Shown here: one piece after another, positions 59,101 to 64,000 of the stretch
Layout of the letters: every line of letters begins with the position of its first letter
How positions within the stretch are numbered: the first letter of the stretch is position 1
Assembly (NCBI RefSeq): GCF_050789285.1
Contig: NZ_JBOUVX010000001.1
Span: forward strand, 930,001-994,000
Source of the DNA: CAVPWP01 sp050789285
GTDB lineage: Bacteria; Pseudomonadota; Alphaproteobacteria; Rhodobacterales; Rhodobacteraceae
Reading direction: 5' to 3'
Length of the DNA stretch: 64,000 nt
The notes under the pieces: generated by a model
The model's database searches: none
The model's input: the letters and a program-made list of their open reading frames with translations, nothing else
Told to the model about the DNA's origin: nothing
Position numbers and translations under genes: made by a program

Positions 59101-59413
59101 GTTCTCGGCCACGTCGATGATCGGGTTCATCGCGCTGGCCGGCATCATCGTGCGCAACTCGATCCTGCTGGTGGATTTCATCCGCCACGCCGACCCCGAG
59201 GGCAAGGTGACGGTCGAGCTTCTGATCGAGGCCGGCGCCACGCGCTTCAAGCCGATCCTTCTGACCGCGATCGCGGCGATGATCGGGGCGGCGGTGATCC
59301 TGGTCGACCCGATCTTCCAGGGTCTCGCGATCTCGCTTCTGTTCGGGCTTCTGTCCTCGACCGCGCTGACGGTGCTGGTGATCCCGGCGGTCTACCGGGT
59401 GATGAAGACCTGA
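56192..59413 (+). CDS. RND efflux transporter permease (HAE1-like)
   Basis: A 1073-residue inner-membrane pump with twelve expected helices and two large periplasmic loops. The proton-relay acidic pair is in SIGILVDDAIVVIENIA near residue 425; the family opening SLPREEEPQISVPLVDI and the TM11 motif GFIALAGIIVRNSILLVDFI are present. Specificity is not clear: lack of charged metal motifs favours hydrophobic compounds over metals. It is convergent with the sulfolactate operon, 4 nt apart. Confidence 0.92.
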   Translation: MSDSNYAPSGALGIAGRLTRAFLASPLTPLLLMASLAVGLIALVSLPREEEPQISVPLVDIHVQADGLRAEDAVKLVTEPLETIVKGIDQVEHVYSDTRDDRVMVTARFEVGVPSDTAILRVRDKILANLDRIPVGIPEPLVVGRGINDVAIVALTFSPAEGQDGISAADLTRIAREVEVRLARIDDVGLTYVIGGTDEALRIAPDPERLALYGITLQQLAGKVQGANRAAPAGTLRDEGEQVGLVIGDTLSTPEEIGNLELTARDGRTVYVRDVATVAFVTDMDDRHVATLHRGADGEVHRRPAVTLALAKRAGANAVLVAEEILHQVEAMQGDLIPDSVAVEVTRDYGETADEKANELLFHLALATVSIVALVFVAIGWREALVVAIVIPVTILLTLFAAWIMGYTLNRVSLFALIFSIGILVDDAIVVIENIARHWGMKREGQSRFGAAVAAVAEVGNPTIVATLTVVVALLPMLFVSGLMGPYMSPIPANASAAMIFSFFVAVMITPWLMLKIAGRAPLHHDEGEGAFPGGRLGRIYAAVARPVLKTKARSWTFLLVVAVLSFGSLALLYTKDVTVKLLPFDNKSELSIVIDLPEGASVEATDAVAQAAARIALELPEVHSAQTHAGTASAFNFNGLVRHYYLRQSPEMGDVQLNLEAKHHRERTSHEIALDLRARLAALDLPEGTVLKVVEPPPGPPVIATLLAEIYGPDAETRRAVAEKVRAAYGTVPFVVDIDDSYGEQPRRLRAELKPSELDFYRVAEADALETLRLLNGSVTVGYSHRGEGRRPIPIVMARDRSQNVMDATALSTPVPANALPGGRGVVELGDVVAITEERASFPVFRHNGHDVIMVTGELAGAFEAPLYGMLAVAEALDAMDWPEGTKPEIRLNGQPDSTETPVLLWDGEWEVTWVTFRDMGAAFGVALLGIYILVVAQFGSFRLPLVILTPVPLTFLGIMAGHWLFGAPFSATSMIGFIALAGIIVRNSILLVDFIRHADPEGKVTVELLIEAGATRFKPILLTAIAAMIGAAVILVDPIFQGLAISLLFGLLSSTALTVLVIPAVYRVMKT

Positions 59414-59417
59414 CGCG

Positions 59418-60437
59418 TCAGCCCATCGCCAGCAGGGCAAGGGCGACGATGGTGGCCAGAAACAGCGTCTCGGCCGCCAGAAGGCCCATCGAGGCGCGCC
59501 CGGCCTTCAGGACGTCGCGCGGCACGGTCTTGAGGCCCACCGCCGCGATCGAGGCCAGAAGCAGCCAGCGCGAGGCCCCCGCCGCGGCCTCGGTCACTGG
59601 CGCGGGCAGGGCGGCGACCGAGTTCAGCGCGGCAAGCGCCACGAAGGCCAGGACGAAGCCCGGCACCAGGGGCGGCCGCTTTCCGGCGAAGGCGGTCGCG
59701 GCCGTTCTCTGCCGGATCACGAGGGCCGCGACGACGACGATGGGCGCCAGCATCGCCACGCGCAGAAGCTTGACCAGGGTCGCCGTCTCGCCCGCCGCAT
59801 CCGAGACCGAAAAGCCCGCCCCCACGACCTGCGCCACGTCATGGATCGTGGCGCCGATGTAGATGCCCGCCGCGCGGTCGTCGAAGGCCAGAAGCCCGCT
59901 CAGCACCGGGTAAAGGACCATCGCCACCGTCGACAGGACGGTGACGCCGACCACGGTGAAGACCAGCCGTTCCTCGGACCGCTCGTCCCGGGGCAGGATC
60001 GCGGCGATGGCCATGGCGGCCGAGGCACCGCAGATCGCCACCGCGCCCGCAGACAGAAACGCGAAGCGATAGCGGAACCCGAAGAAGCGCGCGGCCAGAA
60101 GGCCGAAGGCGATCGTGGCCAGCATCGCGCCCACGACAAGCGCCACGACCGGCGCGCCGAGGTCGGCCACCATGTCGAAGCTGATGCGCAGCCCCAGAAG
60201 CGCCACGCCCAGCCGCAGGACCTGCCGGGCGGTGAAATCGATGCCCGGGGCGATGCGGTCGACCTCGGACAGGAAGTTGAGCGCGATGCCGAAGAGAAGC
60301 GCCAGCAGCATCGCCGGCGCGCCATAGTGTTCGGACACGAACTGGCTGGCCAGCGCGACAAGACCCGCGACCAGGAAACCCGGCAGAAGACCGCGCAGCC
60401 TGTCGGGCAGGGGGGGCGGTCGGGCGTCGACGGTCAT
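59418..60437 (-). CDS. YeiH/SuyZ-type putative sulfur-oxyanion exporter
   Basis: A 339-residue membrane protein of the YeiH family with nine to ten helices; recognisable segments are GIALNFLSEVDRIAPGIDF, ICGASAAMAIAAILPRDE and GIYIGATIHDVAQVVGAGFSV. Relatives called SuyZ are proposed to export the sulfite or sulfate released from sulfolactate. Its ATG overlaps the dehydrogenase stop (ATGA), and it is the last gene of the suy operon, which supports this role. Confidence 0.82.
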   Translation of the reverse strand: MTVDARPPPLPDRLRGLLPGFLVAGLVALASQFVSEHYGAPAMLLALLFGIALNFLSEVDRIAPGIDFTARQVLRLGVALLGLRISFDMVADLGAPVVALVVGAMLATIAFGLLAARFFGFRYRFAFLSAGAVAICGASAAMAIAAILPRDERSEERLVFTVVGVTVLSTVAMVLYPVLSGLLAFDDRAAGIYIGATIHDVAQVVGAGFSVSDAAGETATLVKLLRVAMLAPIVVVAALVIRQRTAATAFAGKRPPLVPGFVLAFVALAALNSVAALPAPVTEAAAGASRWLLLASIAAVGLKTVPRDVLKAGRASMGLLAAETLFLATIVALALLAMG

Positions 60438-61450
60438 TGGCCGGACGCGCCCGCGGCCAGCGCGCGGGCGGCGTCGAGATAGTGCCGCGGCACCTCGATC
60501 CCCTCGGACTCGGCGCGGCGCCGGGCGGCGGCCCGCCGCGCGCCCGGAAGGCGTGCGCCCTCGACCGACAGGATGATCGAGACCAGCGTCTCGAGGCGGG
60601 CGCCGAAGGCCACCGGATCGGGCGGGGCAAGCGCCACAAGGAACTGTCCGACGCCCGGGGGCGGGCCGCCGGCGTTGAAGAACGACGACGCCTCGGCGCT
60701 GAGGGTGGACCCAGTCATGACGGCGGCGAAGATCTCGACCATCAGCGCCAGCGCCGTGCCCTTGGCGCCGCCAATCGGGATCATCGAGCCCTCGAGCGCG
60801 GCGTCGGGGTCGTTAGTGGGATGGCCGTCGCGGTCAAGCGCCCAGCCTTCGGGGATCGTCGTGCCCGATTTCTTCGCGTGCATCACCTTGCCGCGCGCGA
60901 CCCGCGACAGGGACAGGTCGATGACCAGCGGATCGCCCGCCGCGCGCGGGGCGGCAAAGGCGATGGGATTGGTGCCGAAGACCGGCGTCGCGCCGCCCCA
61001 GGGCGCGATGGCGGCCGGGGCGTTGGCGAACATCAGCGCGACAAGCCCCTCGCGCGCCAGCCGTTCGACCTGAAGCGACAGCGCCCCGCAGTGGTGCGAA
61101 CGGGTGATCGCCATGGTGGCACTGCCGCGGGCGCAGGCCAGCGGCGCACCTTCGGCGATGGCGCGGTCAAGCGCGGGGTAGGCGAAGCCAAAGCCCGCGT
61201 CGATCACGAGGCCGGTGTCGCTGACCCGGGTGCAGGTGACGTCCGCGCCGGCGTGGATCTTGCCCGCCCGGACCTGGGCCACGTAGTCCTCGACCCGGGA
61301 AAACCCGTGGCCGGCCTGGCCTTCGGCCTCGGCCGCGACAAGGGCGGCGGCGACCGAGCGGGCCACCGCTTCGGGCACCCCATTGGCGGAAAAGGCGCGG
61401 CCAAGAAGATCCTCGGCCGCGCCCAGCGTGATGCGTTCGGTCTGTCCCAT
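60434..61450 (-). CDS. LDH2-family dehydrogenase, probable sulfolactate dehydrogenase (ComC-like)
   Basis: A 338-residue malate/lactate dehydrogenase of the LDH2/MDH2 type, NAD(P)-dependent: GHGFSRVEDYVAQ near residue 47, ITRSHHCGALSLQVERLA near 115 (catalytic His), PVFGTNPIAFA and IPIGGAKGTALALMVEI. Among relatives ComC/SlcC oxidise sulfolactate to sulfopyruvate or the reverse. Position between suyB and the exporter favours this over ordinary malate. The start MGQTERITLG begins the family; the frame extends far upstream but only as a shadow of suyB. Confidence 0.78.
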   Translation of the reverse strand: MGQTERITLGAAEDLLGRAFSANGVPEAVARSVAAALVAAEAEGQAGHGFSRVEDYVAQVRAGKIHAGADVTCTRVSDTGLVIDAGFGFAYPALDRAIAEGAPLACARGSATMAITRSHHCGALSLQVERLAREGLVALMFANAPAAIAPWGGATPVFGTNPIAFAAPRAAGDPLVIDLSLSRVARGKVMHAKKSGTTIPEGWALDRDGHPTNDPDAALEGSMIPIGGAKGTALALMVEIFAAVMTGSTLSAEASSFFNAGGPPPGVGQFLVALAPPDPVAFGARLETLVSIILSVEGARLPGARRAAARRRAESEGIEVPRHYLDAARALAAGASGQ

Positions 61451-61494
61451 CGTCTGTCCTTGCGTCCGGGCGGTGCGTCCCGCCCGGCCGTGTG

Positions 61495-62673
61495 TCAGGC
61501 GCTCCGATAGAGCTTGGTCATCGAGAATTCCCTGTGACCCAATGCCTCGGCGGCGGTGTTCCGGCCGTTGGCGGTGCGGCGGATCATCTCGATCAGCGCG
61601 TCGCCGGCCTGGTCGATCGTCATCTCGCGGCGCAGGATGCCCGAGACGTCGACATCGACATGCTCGCTCATCGTGCGGATCGTGCGCGGGTTGGCCGAGA
61701 TCTTGATGACCGGCACGATCGGGTTGCCGATGACGTTGCCCTGGCCGGTGGGGAAGGTGTGGATCACATATCCCCCCGCGGCCATCAGCGTCACGCATTC
61801 GGCGGCGGCCGACGAGCTGTCCATGAAGTAAAGACCCGCGCCCGACGCCGGTTCCTCGGCCGGGCCGAGGATGTCGATGTAGCGCGAGGTGCGCCCGATC
61901 TTCTCGAGGTTGCCAAGGGCCTTTTCCTCGATCGTGGTCAGACCGCCCTCGATGTTGCCCTTGGTGGGCTGGCTGTCGGACAGGTCGTCGGTCTGGTGGG
62001 CGAAGATCACCTCGTCCTGATAGGCCTTCCACATCTTGTACCAGCGCTCGCCCACGTCGTCGTTGATCGCGCGCGCCTTGCAGATGTGCTCGGCCCCGGT
62101 GATCTCCGAGGTCTCGCCGAAGCAGCCGTAGATGCCCTCGGGCAGCAGCTTGTCGTACATGTTGCCGACCGTCGGGCAGGAGCCGAGGCCCGTCGTCGTG
62201 TCGCTTTCGCCGCACTTGGTCGAGATCCAGAGTTCCGACAGCGCGCATTCCTCGCGCTGCAACTCGGAGGCGTAGTGCACCATCTCCTTGGCGGCGCGGC
62301 TGGCGTCCATGATGGTCTTCAGATCGCCGTTCTGCTCGATCGAGAAGCCCTGCACGGGCTTGCCGGTCTTCGCGATGCCGTCGACGACGCGCTGGGTCCA
62401 GCCCGGCTCGATCCCGATGACGACGACGGCGGCCACGTTGGGATTGGCGCCGGTGCCGATGATCGTTCGGAAGTGCAGGTCGAGATCCTCGCCGAACTGC
62501 AGGCGGCCATAGGCGTGGGGGATCGCCATCGTGCCCTTGATGTTGTTCGCCACCGCCTCGCAGGCGGCGTTCGAGATGTCGTCAAGCGGCAGGATGAGGA
62601 CGTGGTTGCGCACGCCGACGCGGCCGTTGTCGCGCCGGTAGCCCATGACGGTGATGTCGGAATAGCTGCCCAT
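61495..62673 (-). CDS. suyB: Sulfolactate sulfo-lyase large subunit
   Basis: A 392-residue enzyme of the altronate/UxaA C-terminal family: VGVRNHVLILPLDD near residue 22, IGIEPGWTQR, ECALSELWISTKCGESDTTTG, SCPTVGNMYDKLLPEG and HTFPTGQGNVIGNPIVPVIK. With SuyA it splits 3-sulfolactate to pyruvate and bisulfite using iron. A closely related altronate or galactarate dehydratase is the alternative, but the dehydrogenase and YeiH exporter make sulfolactate more likely. ATG 62673 lies 5 nt behind the suyA stop; a GTG at 62685 is possible. Confidence 0.82.
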   Translation of the reverse strand: MGSYSDITVMGYRRDNGRVGVRNHVLILPLDDISNAACEAVANNIKGTMAIPHAYGRLQFGEDLDLHFRTIIGTGANPNVAAVVVIGIEPGWTQRVVDGIAKTGKPVQGFSIEQNGDLKTIMDASRAAKEMVHYASELQREECALSELWISTKCGESDTTTGLGSCPTVGNMYDKLLPEGIYGCFGETSEITGAEHICKARAINDDVGERWYKMWKAYQDEVIFAHQTDDLSDSQPTKGNIEGGLTTIEEKALGNLEKIGRTSRYIDILGPAEEPASGAGLYFMDSSSAAAECVTLMAAGGYVIHTFPTGQGNVIGNPIVPVIKISANPRTIRTMSEHVDVDVSGILRREMTIDQAGDALIEMIRRTANGRNTAAEALGHREFSMTKLYRSA

Positions 62674-62678
62674 GTCGC

Positions 62679-62966
62679 TTACCACCGCTTTGTCTTGAGG
62701 TTGTGGGTATGGACGTGTTCGCCCTTGCCGATGGCGCCCACGATCTTGCCGATGTCTTCGCCGTACTTGATGGCGGTGTCGCCGGGCGCCAGGTCCTTCA
62801 GCGCGATCTTGTGCCCGATCGGCACGTCGCCTCGGGCCGTGAGCCGGAAGGTCGAATTGTCATGCGTCACGCAGCACAGCATGTCGGTGCCGGCCTTCAG
62901 GCCTTCGACCACGACGACGCCGACGTTGTCGGCATGGTCGTGGACAAGCAGATGCGGAATGGTCAC
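62679..62966 (-). CDS. suyA: Sulfolactate sulfo-lyase small subunit
   Basis: A 95-residue SAF-domain protein equivalent to the N-terminal part of UxaA: VHDHADNVGVVVVEGLKAGT and IPIGHKIALKDLAPGDTAIKYGE, ending in GEHVHTHNLKTKRW. The GTG at 62966 was chosen because GGGAGGAGG ends just before it; an upstream in-frame GTG at 62981 would place the ribosome-binding site inside the gene. It is the first gene of the minus-strand suy operon, 27 nt from a palindrome. Confidence 0.85.
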   Translation of the reverse strand: MTIPHLLVHDHADNVGVVVVEGLKAGTDMLCCVTHDNSTFRLTARGDVPIGHKIALKDLAPGDTAIKYGEDIGKIVGAIGKGEHVHTHNLKTKRW

Positions 62967-62992
62967 GGGGCCTCCTCCCACTTCGTTCTTAT

Positions 62993-63006
62993 GTCTTATA
63001 TAAGAC
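62993..63006. promoter_or_regulatory. GntR-type operator GTCTTATATAAGAC
   Basis: A perfect 14-bp palindrome in the 101-nt divergent gap between suyA and the GntR gene, flanked by a partial copy GACTATAGAC at 63011-63020. The only AT-rich stretch of the gap, it probably overlaps the promoters and binds the GntR regulator. Confidence 0.75.
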
Positions 63007-63067
63007 TCATGACTATAGACGAGTCAATCGGTTCCGCTAGAATGGCCGCGAAGGCAAGGGAGATCCC

Positions 63068-63793
63068 ATGGACCAGAGGCCGGAGGTCGGGCTGAGGCCG
63101 CTTTACCTGCAGGTGCGCGAGCGCCTTGTCCGGCGTCTGATCGACGGCGACTGGCAGCCCGGCGACCTGATCCCCAGCGAGATCCAGCTTGCCGCCGACT
63201 ACCAGGTCAGCCAGGGCACCGTGCGCAAGGCGATCGACACCATGGTGCGCGAGAACCTGCTGCGCCGCCGGCAGGGCAGGGGAACCTTCGTCGCGACCTC
63301 GGACGACGACCGCTTCGTCTTCCAGTTCTTTCGCCTTCAGCCCGACGCGGGCGCGCGGGTCCAGCCGTCCTCGCGCGTGCTGTCGGTGGGCCGTGCGACC
63401 GCGCCCCCGGGGGTGGCGCCCGCGCTGGGGCTGAAGCCCGGATCGGACGTCGTGCGCATCCGCCGGGTGCGGCTTCTGGCCGGGCAGACGGCGCTGGTCG
63501 AACGGATCTTCCTCGACGCGCGGCGGTTCAAGGATTTCCCCGCCGCGCGCGAGACGCCGAACAACCTTTACGACCTCTATTCCCGGCGCTGGGGCATCAC
63601 CATCGGCCGCACCGAGGAACGGCTGAGGGCCGTGGCCGCCGACGCCGACGAGGCGCGGCATCTGGGCTGTGCGCCGGGCACGCCGCTTCTTCAGATCGAG
63701 CGTGTCGCCCGCGATCTCGAGGACGCGCCGACCGAGTATCGCCTGTCGCGCTGCCTGACCGACCGGTTTCACTATTTCAACCAGCTGAGCTGA
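63068..63793 (+). CDS. GntR/HutC family transcriptional regulator
   Basis: A 241-residue regulator with an N-terminal winged helix (LYLQVRERLVRRLIDGDW, IPSEIQLAADYQVSQGTVRK) and a C-terminal UTRA effector domain (ALGLKPGSDVVRIRRVRL; ERIFLDARRFKDFP). It is divergent from suyAB and likely senses sulfolactate or a derivative to control this operon and itself. The start codon follows AGGGAG and a 61-nt leader from the palindrome. Confidence 0.9.
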   Translation: MDQRPEVGLRPLYLQVRERLVRRLIDGDWQPGDLIPSEIQLAADYQVSQGTVRKAIDTMVRENLLRRRQGRGTFVATSDDDRFVFQFFRLQPDAGARVQPSSRVLSVGRATAPPGVAPALGLKPGSDVVRIRRVRLLAGQTALVERIFLDARRFKDFPAARETPNNLYDLYSRRWGITIGRTEERLRAVAADADEARHLGCAPGTPLLQIERVARDLEDAPTEYRLSRCLTDRFHYFNQLS

Positions 63794-63804
63794 TTGCCGC
63801 ACCC

Positions 63805-64000
63805 TCAGGGCCCGTCGAGATGACGGATCCGACGCAGGCCCGGGAACCAGCGCAGCCAGAGCCCGGCGACCGCCAGCGCCCCGATCCCGCCAAGGGCCAC
63901 CGCCGCCACCGGGCCGACGAAGGCCGCCGTGGTGCCGGCGCGGAAGGCGCCAAGCTCGTTCGAGCCGCCGACGAAGACCTGGTTGACGGCGTTCACACGG
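63805..64000 (-). CDS. MFS transporter, C-terminal end (EntS-like)
   Basis: The last 65 codons of a gene running out of the window. The frame reads RVNAVNQVFVGGSNELGAFR, then a membrane helix (VAAVALGGIGALAVAGLW) and WFPGLRRIRHL at the end. The motif VNAVNQVFVGxSNELGxFRAG is characteristic of EntS-type major facilitator exporters. Function beyond that cannot be given. Confidence 0.78.
   Translation of the reverse strand, partial: RVNAVNQVFVGGSNELGAFRAGTTAAFVGPVAAVALGGIGALAVAGLWLRWFPGLRRIRHLDGP

Noticed and set aside
61451..62248. In-frame upstream extension of the LDH2 gene suggesting a 604-residue fusion
   Set aside because: The extension is an out-of-frame reading of suyB. The ATG at 61450 starts the family similarity, and suyB is complete in its own frame.

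Overview
The window is high-GC DNA, roughly two thirds G+C by eye, that almost certainly comes from an alphaproteobacterium of the Rhodobacterales (Rhodobacter/Paracoccus relatives). The strongest argument is the hydrogenase locus. From 33.8 to 53.3 kb the order hupT-hupU-hupV-hypF-hupS-hupL-hupC-hupD-hupF-hupG-hupH-hupJ-hupK-hypA-hypB-hupR-hypC-hypD-hypE matches, as far as I recall it, the Rhodobacter capsulatus arrangement. I see no rRNA, tRNA, transposase, integrase, phage gene or CRISPR array.

Layout. (1) 0-3.0 kb, minus strand: start of a peptide ABC-transporter operon (binding protein, M24 peptidase, first permease cut by the window edge). (2) 3.5-17.1 kb: a polyol or aminated-inositol type catabolic region with two LacI regulators, a MocD-like membrane oxygenase/desaturase, a 29-codon remnant that looks like the start of a Rieske ferredoxin, a PanB-fold protein without the PanB metal ligands, two SDR dehydrogenases, two Gfo/Idh/MocA oxidoreductases, a sugar-isomerase-like TIM barrel and a complete ribose-type ABC importer. 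Several of these classes also make up rhizopine (moc) catabolism loci. (3) 17.3-23.9 kb, minus strand: an apparent operon for a very acidic Asp-rich exported protein, a DUF2271 protein with an ApbE-type flavinylation motif, a PepSY-membrane/flavodoxin/ferredoxin-reductase fusion, ApbE and a P1B metal ATPase. A small PepSY protein and a divergent OmpR-type two-component system (24.0-26.0 kb) lie beside it. I read this as a metal-responsive, flavin-based periplasmic reductase module, and direct-repeat operators at all three promoters support joint control. (4) 26.1-28.6 kb: two paralogous exported proteins of unknown function with different low-complexity spacers, and an outer-membrane barrel, behind an FNR-type box.

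(5) 28.8-53.3 kb: a hydrogen island holding three [NiFe] hydrogenases. They are a group 3b cytoplasmic NAD(P)-linked enzyme (four subunits, a cyclic-nucleotide-binding-domain protein and its own protease), the H2-sensing HupUV with kinase HupT, and the membrane-bound uptake enzyme HupSLC, plus a full set of hup/hyp maturation genes and the response regulator HupR. FNR-type boxes precede the group 3b genes and hupD, so low oxygen probably drives both. (6) 53.4-59.4 kb: a membrane alpha/beta hydrolase and an RND efflux adaptor/pump pair. (7) 59.4-63.8 kb: a sulfolactate-degradation operon (suyA, suyB, an LDH2-type sulfolactate dehydrogenase, a YeiH-type sulfur-oxyanion exporter) divergent from a GntR regulator with a palindromic operator between them. 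The window ends inside an MFS transporter.

All calls rest on reading the sequence and on remembered family motifs; no database search was run.
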